A stretch of 64,000 nucleotides of DNA. Source: Rutidosis leptorrhynchoides (lineage: Eukaryota > Streptophyta > Magnoliopsida > Asterales > Asteraceae). The DNA lies in NCBI RefSeq assembly GCF_046630445.1, contig NC_092342.1, forward strand, positions 83,769,001 to 83,833,000, given 5' to 3'. Positions 12,206 through 24,828 of the stretch are shown in pieces (positions within the stretch are counted from its first letter, which is position 1; each line of letters opens with the position of its first letter). The position numbers and the translations under genes are program-made. The notes beneath the pieces were generated by a model. That model was not told the origin of the DNA and ran no database searches. It worked only from the letters and a program-made list of their open reading frames with translations.

Positions 12206-13774
12206 TTTAGATTATATTTTTAAAATTTCAAATTATTATATATCTTTAAATTTATATATATACATATTTATTTATAAACAATTGTTCGTGAATCACCAAG
12301 AACAGTCAAAGGACAAATGCATTAATGTAAAATGTTCCAAAATTTTGAGACTCGATTTAATAGACTTTGCTTATCGTGTCAAAATCATATAAGAATAAAG
12401 TTTAAATTTGGTCGGAAATTTCCGGGTCATCACAGTACCTACCCGTCAAAGAAATTTCGTCCCGAACTTTGAGTGGAATCATCATGGTTAACAATAAAAA
12501 TGTTTTCCTGACGAATATGAGCTGATAAATAGAGTTTTATCATCATTGAGTAATATGGATAAAATGATTCGATTATGTGAAGCGTACGAGTAAAGCTGTC
12601 ACAAAAGATTTAATAGAGATTTAACTTTTGATGTAGTTACATTTGAATTTAGAAAATAAGGCACGTCTTAACTTTTGACGTTGTCTTGGTTGAATTCCGG
12701 AATTCAAGGAATTTAAAGAAAATCTTCGAAATTTAAAAGATTTGATTCTTCGGCGAAAAAGGAAATGAAGATCTCTATAAATAAATACGGTGATCTGCCT
12801 CGATTACTGTGAAGACCCATCCTAATCCATCCGGACGAAGTCCATATCGATTATAAACGATTCACAACAGTTGGTTACATCGCGAGGTACTTGACCTCTA
12901 TATGATACATCTTACAAACATTGCATTCGATTTTAAAAGACAATCTTTCTTTACAACGAAAGTTGACGACATGCATACCATTTCATAATATATCCAACTA
13001 TAATTGACTTAATAGTAATCTTGATGAACTCGACGACTCGAATGCAACGTCTTTTGAAATATGTCATGAATGACTCCAAGTAATGTCCTTAAAATGAGCA
13101 AATGCACGGCGGAAGATTTATTGCATACCTGAGAATAAACATGCTTTCAAGTGTCAACTAAAAGGTTGGTGAGTTCATTAGTTTAACATAAATAATCCTT
13201 TACCTCATTTTAATAGACCACAAGATTTTCATTTCTCATAAATATACGTCCCGTGCATAGAGACAAAAATATCATTCATATGGATTGAACAACTGGTAAC
13301 CAACATTCACAATATGCATATAAGAATATCCCCATCATTCCGGGATCCTCCTTCGGACATGATATAAATTTCGAAGTACTAAAGCATCCGGTACTTTGGA
13401 TGGGGCTTGTTGGGCCCGATAGATCTATCTTTAGAGTTCGCTTCAATTAGGGTGTCTGTTCCTTAATTCTTAGATTACCAGACTTAATAAAAAGGGCATA
13501 TTCGATTTCGATAATTCAACCATAGAATGTAGTTTCACGTACTTGTGTCTATTCCGTAAAACATTTATAAAAGCAGCGCATGTATTCTCAGTCCCAAAAA
13601 TATATATTGCAAAAGCATTTAAAAAGGGAATAATGAAACTCACCTATTGTATTTTGTAGTAAAAATACATATGACGTCATTGAACAAGTATAGAATTGGC
13701 CTCGGTTTCACGAACCTATATTATTTGTATATTTATTAATATACATAATTGTAATCGAACAAATATATATATAC

Positions 13775-13778
<4 letters not shown>

Positions 13779-13828
<50 letters not shown>
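13779..13828. repeat. TA microsatellite in the solo LTR
   Basis: About 50 bp of TA repeat at the position equivalent to the long TA tract of the LTR at 51799. Confidence 0.9.
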
Positions 13829-13830
<2 letters not shown>

Positions 13831-14154
13831 TTATATCTTTTTATAAATATGTATATGTTTTATATATTTATTTTGTATATAAAAACATCAATTATGTTAT
13901 GTCATATATAATAAGTATTTAAATATATATGTATATATATATCATCTGTTGTTAAAATTTTAATTACAACAATAGTAATAATAAAGTTAATATAATTAAT
14001 TATAAACTTATATAAATATAAATTTTAATGAAAATACTAATAAATTTTAATATGATAGTAATAATATTACTTAACAATAATACTAGTAATCATAATTGTA
14101 GTTTTTAGATATTACTAATATTAAGTGATAACTAATATTTTTTTTATTAGTAGT

Positions 14155-14155
14155 G

Positions 14156-14226
<71 letters not shown>
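14155..14226. repeat. AAT trinucleotide microsatellite
   Basis: About 24 uninterrupted AAT units directly on the tail side of the tRNA-like segment (14290-14350). Confidence 0.95.
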
Positions 14227-14228
<2 letters not shown>

Positions 14229-14289
14229 CAATAATAATAGTAGAAATAATTGTAACAATACGTTATACCTTTGTAGCATTAAAAAGACT

Positions 14290-14350
14290 TAAAGTGCCCA
14301 AGACGGGACTCGAACATGCGACCTCTAGCTTACCCATCAACACTCCTAAC
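14290..14350 (-). repeat. tRNA-like SINE head in the solo LTR (degenerate)
   Basis: Minus-strand B-box relative in the context GCATGTTCGAGTCCCGTC, with GAGGTCGC on its 5' side. It is followed in element sense by a short body and the AAT/ATT tract. More diverged than the copy at 53795. Confidence 0.5.
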
Positions 14351-16508
14351 CATCCATCTATCTTTGTTTCTCTATTATTATTCGTATTTTATATGTATTT
14401 AATACGTATTTTTCTGTTTTCATTTTATTCCACCAAAACACTACCCGAATTTATTAATGGATTATAATCCCATCTTTTAAGTCTCGGCCCAAAGTAGCTT
14501 CTCAAGCCCAACTGAATACAAAGTTCTCGGCCCATCATATAAAAATAAATAAATGTTTTGTAGCCACCATGGTTCGATCCCAGGATCTTTCGTTAACACA
14601 TCCACACCTTAAACCACTCAACCGAATCAACTTTTCTGAAATAATTCCAGAATTAAAAAAATATATATATAATGTGTTTTATTTTTCATGGTTATCTTCT
14701 TCATCGATCATCATCATAATCGAATTTATAACAGTAATTAACAACATCAAATCACAAATCATCATCGATCTCGGTATCACTCTTCTTCATCAAATTGTTT
14801 CATGATTTCTCGATTCGAAAGATGAATATAAGCAGTAGCCAGGGAGATACATCGTGTAGTAATAGTATATCACGTCGAGCAGAAAAATTCAAGGGTTGTT
14901 CATGGTGGTTTGTGATTGTTGCAAGTGGTGGTGTTGGTCAGCCCGTACATAATCAAGAACATAAGTGTAGCAGCAGCTTTGAGTGGTTCAAGGAGAACGA
15001 ATGTGGTGGTTGTACGATGGTGATGGAGGCCGACGGTGGTGGAGGGTGAATCACGATGGTGGTTTTGAGCCGAAACACTATAATAGGTAAACGATGGTGG
15101 TGATTAGAGTGAAGATGTTGGTGGGTTATAAACCGAAAAAAAATGATCGAAGGTGGAAGGATTTCGGTGGTTTGAGGTGTTGAAGTTGGTGATGATGGAG
15201 GTCTCGGTCAGAAAGGGAAAGAAAAAAAATGGTGATACTTTTGAGGAACAAAGGTGATGCTTCGGTGATTATGATGTGGTGGCGAGTGGTTTGATAAAGG
15301 TGACGGTGGTTGCTTCTATGGTGGTACCGGTGGTGAAGCTAGGGTAATTGTGGGTTTAAGGGTGGTAATCATACGTGTGATAGTGGCGGTTATGGTGTAC
15401 ACGAGGAAGAAGAAAGAAGGGTGGTGATGTGATAAGTGGTGATGGGTGGTGGCTCACGGTGGTGGAAAGCCTAGGGTGTTCGATGGTGAAGGAAGTCGAC
15501 TAGGGTAGAGTCCACTGAAGATGAATGAACAAGGGGGTTGATGGGTTTGGTTTAAAAGGGTGGAGATGCAGTTCATCTATATCCTAACATATGTGTATAT
15601 ATAACTCATATCTTATATATAAATAATTAAGATTGATTGATGAAATAATTCATAAAGTAAACAATAAAGTAAACAGTAAGCAGGACACACATTTTGTATA
15701 TTTCTACCGACACTTTTAGACTGTGTTATATCGTAGTTCATTGCTAAACAGTTGACGTATAAAAGTGTTCCTAAAAAATCCCAAATTTTTAGATTAAATA
15801 TAATTAATTATTTCACTCATTACCTGTTTGAAATCCGATCAAAAAGGTTCAAAAATTATTTATTTTCTGTTCCGATTTATATGTACGGAGTACTAATATT
15901 TAACTTAAAAAGGTAAAAATATTTTTAACAAATCTAAAATCTTCATAATCAATTTACATTCCAACTTTTATCTTAATCTTTCATAAACTCGTATTAGATC
16001 TATATGAATATTAATGAAATGCCAACCGAGTATCCCAATTTTTTACTATTTAAGCTCGAAATCATTTACTTTTAATATAATCTCGTTCTATATATAAACA
16101 GTTTTTAAATGGCAGTTTAACTACTAAAGTAAATATATTATATATTTTTAAACAATTAAATTTATTATAATTTTATATATTTACAAGAAATATTTATATA
16201 CCTATTTATATATATATATTAAATATATATGTAACCATTTACAAATAGAGGTTCGTGAATCGTCGGGAATTGTCAGAGGTTAATTGAACACATGAACATA
16301 GTTTTCAAAGTTTTTGAGATTTCAACATTACAGACTTTTCTTATCGTGTCGGAACATATAAAGATTAAGTTTAAATTTGGTCGGAAATTCCCGGGTCATC
16401 ACAATTACTCTGTCTGATATTTGCATTATAAATTAAACTCTTCCGTTCCATTATTCTCACCATTCCTATACTTTCTTTCTTAGTTCATACATCCAAAAGA
16501 TTTTGAAA

Positions 16509-16683
16509 ATGCTTAATCCAGTTCTAATCCTTGATATTTTTTCTAATTATCATTTCTGTCATCCTTCTTTTCAATCTTCTACCAGAAAAATCTGTTTACT
16601 TCTACTATTACCTTGGGGTGATACTATTCTTAATTATACCGTGTCTTTATATTGCTATTCATATTAATATCCATGGTTTGTAA
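16509..16683 (+). pseudogene. Antisense two-membrane-segment ORF, frameshifted copy
   Basis: Third copy of the ORF at 39398-39571 and 56145-56318. It starts MLNPVLILDIF and then carries one extra T in a run near 16539-16543 that shifts the frame. Past that point the shifted frame again matches the relatives, including PEKSVYFYYYLG, and reaches the equivalent TAA at 16681-16683. The span is 175 nt against 174 nt in the open copies, so a single-base insertion explains the break. It lies antisense to its host element. Confidence 0.75.
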
Positions 16684-17274
16684 CCTCCGTGTTGTGATTG
16701 GGCTTTATATTTTTTCTTATATTTTGGATCTCTTTGCTTCTTTTATTATCCTCTCGACCTCTAGTAAAGCGAGCAACGGTCCAGAATTCGTAAGTACGGA
16801 GTTTCGAATGAACTTAATGTTTTAACCAAAAAAGAACGAAATCGTACGATTTGATTTGTCAAATTAGTAGAATCATTGAGAATAGAACTATCACGAATAT
16901 ACTTTCTTGATATGTTCAGAAGTTAAGCAGAATGAAATAGTCATGTAACATGGCACATGATGACGTTATGATCTGTGAATCATCATGCCCTATTAGAAAC
17001 TCAGCATGACTTAGTGTAATATAATCACGTTGATCAAGTGCCATTATATTATACTAACTCATGCATCAGTTCCCAACATTACTTCAATAACATTCATATT
17101 TTAAGCTCGAAAGTTTACAGAATATAGAAACTAACAGTTTCTATATGATGTAACACTGATAGCACTAATAGATTAATGATTCAGATAAGAATAGTTATGA
17201 AAATATCTCCAGAAATATGGAGGATATTTATAATGAAAGATACGATGATATCTTGGAATTTCTAATATCGAAGG

Positions 17275-17631
17275 ATGGTGAAGAAAATTTGTTCGCAAGA
17301 GTTTGGAGTCAGAAGCAAAGTATTCGCTAAAGATTTCATCAGAAACAGAATCATCAGGATTCTTAATGTACAATTCTTAATGTACAAGTTTAGTCCTTGT
17401 GATTTGTACAGAGACTCCTTCGTAGTTTGCTCAATCAGTTTTTCAGTTCCAACTTTTCTGAGATTTTCCAACATACTATTCTTTATCATCAAACTTCCGA
17501 CGATTAAGGTCGTTTACTGTTGCCCACAGTTTATGCTACTTCATTCAGCTTTTTCAAAGTTCAATGTATTGATTCGTAGGCTGGGTGCTTTTCAAAATTT
17601 CAAAATTGAAGGTCATAATTCTAGGAGATAA
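17275..17631 (+). CDS. Possible second antisense ORF, hypothetical
   Basis: Open for 118 codons, antisense to element 2. Its C-terminal half (SVPTFLRFSNILFFIIKLP and on, ending SRR) matches frames at 40404-40598 and 57429-57650. The N-terminal half is not open in those copies, and most differences from the 57429 copy change the residue, so nucleotide homology alone could account for the similarity. No known domain. Weak candidate. Confidence 0.25.
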   Translation: MVKKICSQEFGVRSKVFAKDFIRNRIIRILNVQFLMYKFSPCDLYRDSFVVCSISFSVPTFLRFSNILFFIIKLPTIKVVYCCPQFMLLHSAFSKFNVLIRRLGAFQNFKIEGHNSRR

Positions 17632-18239
17632 TTATAATATGTATACATATAACTATTGATGTAGAAATACTACGAGATTCGAAATACTGATTGTTGATTC
17701 TCGGTAATTGGTATGGCAATTATTGTTACAGGGTATAGATGTATACATGATGGGGTTTCAATGAATACAATGATTTTTCAGAAAGTCCAAATTCATTGAA
17801 GTTACTGGTAAGTTTACTGCTAATGTGGTGGAATATAAACGGTTCCCCGGTAATGATGACGACAGGCAAACTTATATATCGAGGTTATAATAAGGCTAAT
17901 TCGAATGGAAGTCAAAGTTGATTTGCTGAAGCTATGACAAAATTGGCTAATTGGAAAAAGAGTTGAAATGTTATTTTCGATAATAACAATACCAAAGGAG
18001 CTAGAACATACATGTGTTAAATGTTTACACAGGTTCCGAGTGTTTTCAGGTGCATATCTATATGCATCAATCTTTTCTTCAGTAGATGAAGTGCGGTTGG
18101 TTCATTTTCTCGACTGAAGTGTTGTCAAGAATCATGAAAGGTTTGAACGCAGATTGTAATCGTCAAGATACAAATGAGGTTTAAGATGAAATCAAGTGGC
18201 AACTTGAAGAATTGTTTAGTTTCATATGTTATAATTAAT

Positions 18240-18790
18240 ATTTTAATTCATTTTAATTGTTCAATGTCATTAGTCCACAGTCGATAGTCCATAGTTAACA
18301 GTCCAATAATTCATATATAATTTAATATATAATATTCGAATTAATTAATACGTATCGTGACCCGTGTACATGTCTCAGACTCGATCACAACTCAAACTAT
18401 ATATATTATTGTAGAATCAACCTCAACCCTGTATAGCTAACTCTAGCATTACCGCATATAGAGTGTCTATGGTTATTCCAAATAATATATATAGATGCGT
18501 CGATATGATATGTCAAAACCTTGTATACGTGTCCCGATATTTAAAGTGCGTAAAATAAATAATAGAAATTAAATGACGATAAATAAAATTGCGAGAATTA
18601 AAATTGCGATAAATAAACTACGATAAATAAAAGGTAATGCGGAATTAACAGTTAGCTAGGAACAGTTAGTGTGGATTCTTAACAAAATTTCTCATAGTTA
18701 ATTTGTTTATTTCTAACAAATTTTATTTTGTCCAATGTTTTTTCTTCATTATGCCACTTGTCGGATTCTGATAGGTCAAAATTCAAATAT
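18240..18790. mobile_element. Foreign LTR-like fragment inside element 2
   Basis: Absent from the matching place in element 4 (about 41180-41250). Bases 18360-18545 match, in reverse, part of the plus-strand LTR at about 4860-5040 (GAGTGTCTATGGTT and CAACCTCAACCCTGTATAGC). Bases 18545-18640 have the short GCGATAAATAAA-type repeats also seen in the Athila-like LTRs at 58240 and 61310. Origin and exact ends are uncertain. Confidence 0.45.
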
Positions 18791-18924
18791 GAAATTGAAT
18801 GAAAATGGTTATTCTGTGGTGAACGGATACGTGCATCGGTGGATGTAAATAGGATAGTAAATGAGTGTTGAATTAGATTTGATAGAATGTACAGTGTAAC
18901 TTATTAATGTGAAATCTAAATATT

Positions 18925-18960
18925 TCTCGGGTATTACCTACCCGTTAAAATATTTTCACC
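18925..18960 (-). other. Internal PPT-like block (PPT2), element 2
   Basis: Same block as at 7755 and 41442. It lies between the gag-position ORF and the antisense module. Confidence 0.55.
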
Positions 18961-19261
18961 ATTAACAGTTTGTCCAAAGGAATTTTTAATTACAATCTTT
19001 ATGAAAACATATATACATATTATTTTCTTCAGATGTAATCATGGATTTAATGATTTAATATGATATTAACTCATTTGATTTACCGTTAGAACAAGAATAC
19101 ATAATCTCTAAAACATTAGAAATTACATAATCGTCATGTCGAACGAAGATCAAGGATGTAGAACGATACGTAGAACGAAGATAATCGATGTAGGACAAGA
19201 TGTAGAACGAAAATTATGCTCGAGGTATAGATTGCGATGTTGAGGCATTTGATGTTGAAAC

Positions 19262-19717
19262 TTAGGTTGTTGGTGGTACTGTTGGTGCCGTTGATGTTGC
19301 TGAAGCTGATACTTTTTGCACCATATTCTCCAAATTGATTACTCGAGCGCGAAGCTTGTTGACTTCTTTCATTATTCCGGAATGATTGTCGGTCGGAACG
19401 AGCTGCTGAATAAGGTTTAGAATTGTGGATAGAATATAATCGTGATGAGATACTCTGGAAATGAGAGAGAAAATGGTATTTCGGACAGGTTCGCCGGTAA
19501 GTGCTTCAGGTTCTTCGCCGAGAGGGCAATGTGGTGGATGGAAGGGATTGCCTTTTTCTTGTCTCCAATGATTGAGGAGGCTACGAACCCATCAGATGAA
19601 TTGGGGATGACTGATTGGTTGATTCATTCTGGTGACGCTGCTTCCAGAGCTTAGGTGAACATCCATGTCGGAATAGCTATCGGAATCCGAGGGATTTGAA
19701 CTAGTTGCGAGTTCCAT
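19262..19717 (-). pseudogene. Gag-position ORF of element 2, one in-frame stop
   Basis: Starts MELATSSNPSDSDSYSDMD at 19717, 151 codons to TAA at 19262-19264. It is close to the intact ORF at 42588-43022 over WVRSLLNHWRQEKG, GEEPEALTGEP and SLISRVSRHDYIL, but has TGA at 19592-19594 and a short deletion just before WVRS. It sits between PPT2 and the primer binding site, as in elements 1 and 4. Confidence 0.65.
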
Positions 19718-20138
19718 CTCGTACGATAGAGTAAAGGATTTTTCGATAAGAAATAGATTATAGGATGTAGATTAGTATCCTGCAATACATAATTTACATA
19801 TGCATATATGATACTAAAATCTCATAAGTTACGGAGGAATCTACGGAAGCTGTCAGGCAAAGATAACAATAACAGATACGCTAAGATATGAATTAGCAGA
19901 TACGCTAAGATATGAATTTTGTCTATACACTATTCATGCAGTCAATGCAATAAGATGTGTCTAGACTAAGAATGATAAGCAGGTAATTTTCTTAAGGATG
20001 ATAAGCAGATGATTTCTGACACGAAATGATAAGCAAAACTTTTGACATGCAGACACGGTCGAAGTCCAGACTCACTAATGCATCTTAACAACTATCAGCT
20101 AGACACACTAATGCAAGACCTGGTTCGCTAAGATCATC

Positions 20139-20150
20139 GCTCTGATACCA
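20139..20150 (-). other. Primer binding site, initiator tRNA-Met type
   Basis: The minus strand reads TGGTATCAGAGC two bases from the end of LTR3. Confidence 0.9.
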
Positions 20151-21754
20151 ACTGAAGGGACCCGTCCTAATCCATCCGGACGAAGTCCATATCGATTATA
20201 AACGATTCACAACGATTGATTACATCGCGAGGTACTTGACCTCTATATGATACATTTTACAAACATTGCATTCGTTTTTGAAAAGACAATCTTTTATTAC
20301 ATCGAAAGTTGACGACATGCATACTATTTCATAATATATCCAACTATAATTGACTTAGTATTAATCTTGATGAACTCGACGACTCGAATGCAACGTCTTT
20401 TGAAATATATCATGAATGACTCCAAGTAATATCTTTAAAGTGAGCAAATGCACAGCGGAAGATTTATTTCATACCTGAGAATAAACATGCTTTAAAGTGT
20501 CAACCAAAAGGTTGGTGAGTTCATTAGTTTATCACAAACATTCATTTCCATCATTTTAATAGACCACAAGATTTTCATTTCTCATAAATATACGTCCCAT
20601 GCATAGAGACAAAAATAGTCATTCATATGGATTGAACACCTGGTAACCGACATTAAGAAAATGCATATAAGAATATCCCCTATCATTCTGGGAAATCCTT
20701 CGGACATGATAAAAACAACATCAAAGTAATAAAGCATCCGGTACTTTGGATGGGGTTCGTTAGGCCCAATAGATCTATCTTTAGGATTCGCGTCAATTAG
20801 TAGATCGGTTTACTAATTCTTAGTTTACCAATCAAAAGGGGCATATTCGGCTTCGATCATTCAACCATATAATGTAGTTTCGATTACTTGTGTCTATTTC
20901 GTAAAACATTTATAAAAATTGCGCATGTATTCTCAGCCCAAAAATATAAAGGGTAAAAAGGCAAATGAAACTCACCATACTCTATTTTGTAGTAAAAATA
21001 CATATGACGAAACTGAACAATGCAGGGTTGACCTCGGATTCACGAACCTATATTATTCATATATTTATATTAAAACATATAATCGTAATCGTGCAATTTT
21101 ATATATATTGTTATTAATAACATTCTTATTATACTATATGTTATTTAAATAAATTTAATATATTTAGTTTATATGTTTTATATAACTATTATTTATCATT
21201 ATTAATAAAAACGGTATATTAAGGTTTAGTATATATATATATTTTTATATATTAATTGATATAGCTTAACTAATATATATATTTTTTTATAATAAAAGTA
21301 TAGCGTGATGTATTTTTATATAAAAGTATCTATTTTTGATAATATTTATAATAATACTTATGTTATTAATAATAATAGTACTAAAAGTGATACTAATTAC
21401 TAATATTAACTATAGTATTTATGTTCTCATGGTATTACATATATTAGTCGTTAAATCAAATATAATAATAACAATGATAATAATATTAATATTCTTATTT
21501 ATAACTATAATCATAATACTATATTAAAGTTTTAAAATTAATACTAATATCATAAGTAATACTCATACTAATACTAATAGTAATAGATATAATTCCTATT
21601 TGTATGCATATAATAATATATATATTTATGATGCTTATAATAATAATCATATTACAAATAAAAAAATAACAATAATAATCATAATAATAACTAATAATAA
21701 TAATGATAGTAATAAAATAAAAGTGTATATCCTCTCCAAGCTTTTTCTAAAAAG

Positions 21755-21830
21755 AAACGCTCCAGACAAGAATCGAACCCGAGACCTCCCGCTAACCCGC
21801 ACACCCATCAAACCACTCTTCTGTGCTGCT
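21755..21830 (-). repeat. tRNA-like SINE head in LTR3
   Basis: Same minus-strand B box (GGGTTCGATTC) and flanks as LTR2 at 10240, with ATT-rich repeats on its tail side (21655-21725). Confidence 0.6.
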
Positions 21831-23403
21831 TTTTCTATATTTATCCGTAACCCAATTTGTATATATCTCGTTCCGATTGCCTCAGCCAAACAGACTTAAT
21901 CAAGTTTTCGGCCCAACAGACTATTAATACACCTTTAACAATTAAGATGGCCCAACATAACTTGATCCATAAAATCCAATCCGTTTAATAAAATAGGTTT
22001 AGGAAGGGAAACAAAAAACAAAAAAAATTGTCGGGGGTGTGTTATGATTAAAATCGAAAAGTTTTATGCTGTAGCCATTATATTTTTTTTCCTTTCATCA
22101 TCATCTATCTCACACATCTCGGTTATCATTATCATCTAGCCTCTCGATAAACTTCATAAACATTTGTAATTCGCTGTAAAAAAAAAAATATTGGCGGTTT
22201 TTATGGTGTTGGTCTGCGATGGTAGTAGCTGTAAACGAACGGGGGTTTTGGTTTGGGATTCGATTTGTAAACAGAAACAATAACAAGTTATGATGATGAA
22301 TGTTTGAGTGGTGTTCGGGCTTGATTAGTGAGAGTGGTAGTGGGTGATTCTTGCTCACGGTGGTGGTGATTTAGGAGGGTTGTACGGTGGCCGTTAATAT
22401 GATGAAGATGGTGGTTCTTGATAGAAAACAGATACATAACAGCTGTTGTAACAGTTTATATGATGGTGGGTTGTGAGGTTTTCGCATAAGCATGAAACAG
22501 AAGAATATAAACGTGTGAGGGAGGTTGAAGATGTTGGTTGCAAAGGCGAGCCATAGTGGTGATACTTATCGATCAACATAAACTTGAAAATGAGAGTGAG
22601 TTTGGGTTGGTGTTTGGGTCGGTTCCTTTGATACAACAATGATCAAACAATAGCCTTTAAAGGATGATCGAATTTGGTTCGGTTTAGAGCTATTATGTAA
22701 AAGTTTCAAGAACAGAGGAGTGGTTTTGTTTTGCTTGGATTTTTCTTATTTCCTTTCACGAATTGCAGTAGGTTATGAATATAATGTGTATAAGTACATG
22801 ATTTAACAGATACTTTGATCCTAATTGATTGTGAAGTCGTCATATAATAATTTTTTTTATAGACAGGTAGTACATGAACTTTCATTTAAAGGAATAAAAA
22901 AAATAAAGTAGATAGTTACATTCGACTGGTATCAAATTGTGGACAGAAAACAACTATATAAAGTGTGATGGTGATATTAAACAAAATTTGGATTCATTGT
23001 CTGACTATGTATATAATTAATACTCATAATTAGTAAATATGAATTTAAATTAATAATAATACTATTAATAATAATAAAAAATATTAACAATGATAATAAT
23101 AATTATTAATAATAATATTAATAATTATGTTAATAATAATAATGATAATATTGGTAAAAATAATAATAATCTGATGAAAATAATAAAAGTGATAACAATA
23201 TTAAAGTTAATAATTTTTTTAGTAATAATAATATTTATAATTCTTAATACTAATTTTACTAACAGTAATAATAATTGATAATATTTATATTACAATTATA
23301 ATACATACGTAAAACTAATATTGATGTTGATATTAGTATTAATAATTAATAATGGAATACTAATAACGTTATTATGACAACTATATTCTTAACTCGTATT
23401 TAC

Positions 23404-23542
<139 letters not shown>

Positions 23543-23960
23543 TAATAATTATGTAATATTTATATATATAGTATCTTATTTTAAATCCTTATATACATTA
23601 CTGTATACATACTATAATAATTATCTAAAGAAATCATATATTTATATATAAACTCGCTTTAAGTACAATTTAATTATTTTATATCTTATTTTTATATATT
23701 TATTTTATTTTATTTTATTTATTTATATTTTTTTAGATTATATTTTTAAAATTTCAAATTATTATATATACTTAAATTTATATATATACATATTTATTTA
23801 TAAACAATTGTTCGTGAATCGTCGAAAATAGTCAAAGGACAAATGCATGAATGTAAAATGTTCCAAAATTTTGAGACTCGATTTAATATACTTTGCTTAT
23901 CGTGTCAAAATCATATAAGAATAAAGTTTAAATTTGGTCGGAAATTTCTGAGTCGTCACA

Positions 23961-24828
23961 GGGTCAGCTACTGAAAGGGAGTCAGCTCAAGAGCATCGTC
24001 CCGGCAAAGAACCCACCGTGGAGGCCTCGGATACTCGCCCCCGGCTGACGACAAATGCTGGGCAGAATGTTTACGTTCTGCCCGACTGTAATATCAGGCC
24101 ATTCCGTGATCTTCTTCACTGTAATGCTTCGGACTACCCGGTTGATAGGGAATATCTTGACTTTATTACTTTTCCGGCTCTGAAAGAGGCGTTGGCCGCT
24201 CTTTCCGCCGCCCAAGCACAGCGCTTGCGTTCTGAATTTGCTGGGTTTGCTCAGCACCTTGCGGTGGATGAATCGAACCTAAGCGAGACTGATGCTCGTC
24301 GCATTAATGAGCATTGTGTGTTGTTTGAGAATAATAACCATCGCGTGGCGGATTTTTCGGGGACGATTGCTCGTCTTGAAAGGGAGTTGGTGTCCGCAAA
24401 GGAGGCCTTGGAGCCTACCCGGGAGGAGCTACGCGTTTTCCAGGAAATACAGGAGTCGTTGAAGGTTGCGCGTGCCCAAGAATAGGAGAGGGTCGCCCTA
24501 CTTTCTGACGACAGTAAAAAGTTATCGGAGAAAGTGTCGGCCACACTAGGTGAACTTACCCGCCTTCAGCACGGTATTCCTGTGCTTTTTGCCCGTCTTC
24601 TGAAGTCATCTATTGTTCATCAGCCGTTCAATGCTTTTATTGAGGGTATCAAGAAGTTGACTACCTGGTAGCACAGCCCAAAAGAAGAAGACTGATTTGA
24701 GCACTACATGTGTGCAGGACTGCCAACGGGCACATGAGGCTCTCGGCCAGATTAGTTTTAAAGAACTACACAAAATCTGTAGGGACGAGAACTCATTCGT
24801 TGAGGATATTGTAAATTACCAACCGTAG
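23961..24828 (+). pseudogene. Antisense additional ORF of the Tat element (coiled-coil protein), 5' cut by LTR3
   Basis: The frame is open from the first base after LTR3 (GSATERESAQEH) for 174 codons to TAG at 24483-24485, then open again to TAG at 24669-24671; a +1 frame continues as KKKTDLSTTCVQDCQRAHEA to TAG at 24826. So one stop and one frameshift break a protein of about 285 visible residues. It is rich in Ala, Glu, Leu and Arg with heptad-like stretches (LERELVSAKEALEPTREEL), suggesting coiled coil. GC content is clearly above that of the flanking LTR. Antisense ORFs downstream of integrase are known in Tat-lineage elements such as Grande, and plant databases hold many proteins named as putative gypsy type transposon domain; this looks like that class. 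Function unknown. Confidence 0.7.

Larger units (their letters stand above)
9058..12434 (-). mobile_element. LTR2, shared between two internal regions (tandem element)
   Basis: TGTGAAGACCC...GGGTCATCACA, 3377 bp. A primer binding site abuts its left end and a PPT-like block (12435 on) abuts its right end, so it is 5' LTR to element 1 and 3' LTR to element 2. Compared with LTR3 it lacks about 450 bp (LTR3 about 20785-21240); at that junction AGTATAGCGTGATGTAT appears as filler identical to sequence about 80 bp downstream. It contains a tRNA-like SINE head, AT-rich trinucleotide runs and a TA tract. Confidence 0.85.
12808..16403 (-). mobile_element. Solo Tekay-like LTR with 5 bp target duplication
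   Basis: TGTGAAGACCC...GGGTCATCACA, 3596 bp, flanked by ATTAC at 12803-12807 and again at 16404-16408. With the insert and one ATTAC removed, the joined flanks match the uninterrupted sequence near 56035-56060 in element 5. No internal region remains, so the element was reduced by LTR-LTR recombination. It contains AT and AAT microsatellites and a tRNA-like segment. Segments such as 14795-15049 and the GGTGGT-rich run 14900-15500 have open frames but no recognisable protein. Confidence 0.93.
12435..20152 (-). mobile_element. Internal region of non-autonomous Tekay-like element 2, interrupted by a solo LTR
   Basis: Bounded by LTR2 and LTR3. It starts with PPT1 (12435-12468), is interrupted by the solo LTR 12808-16403, resumes at 16409 and ends at the primer binding site 20139-20150. 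It holds a frameshifted copy of the antisense two-membrane-segment ORF, a second possible antisense ORF, PPT2 and a broken gag-position ORF. There is no protease, RT or integrase. Sequence 20-200 bp either side of the antisense ORF matches the elements at 38960 and 55700. Confidence 0.8.

Noticed and set aside
14153..14467. Frame with a poly-isoleucine start
   Set aside because: It is translation of the AAT microsatellite and the SINE-like segment; the same holds for frames over TA tracts (23374-23556, 41320-41583, 52743-53054).
14795..15049. Possible small gene with Cys-rich GG repeats in the solo LTR
   Set aside because: It lies in LTR sequence within a GGTGGT-rich purine-skewed run, with no matching frame in the other LTRs of the subfamily.
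24251..24544. Minus-strand frame opposite the Tat antisense ORF
   Set aside because: A shadow of the plus-strand coiled-coil ORF, which has the better composition and relatives by description.
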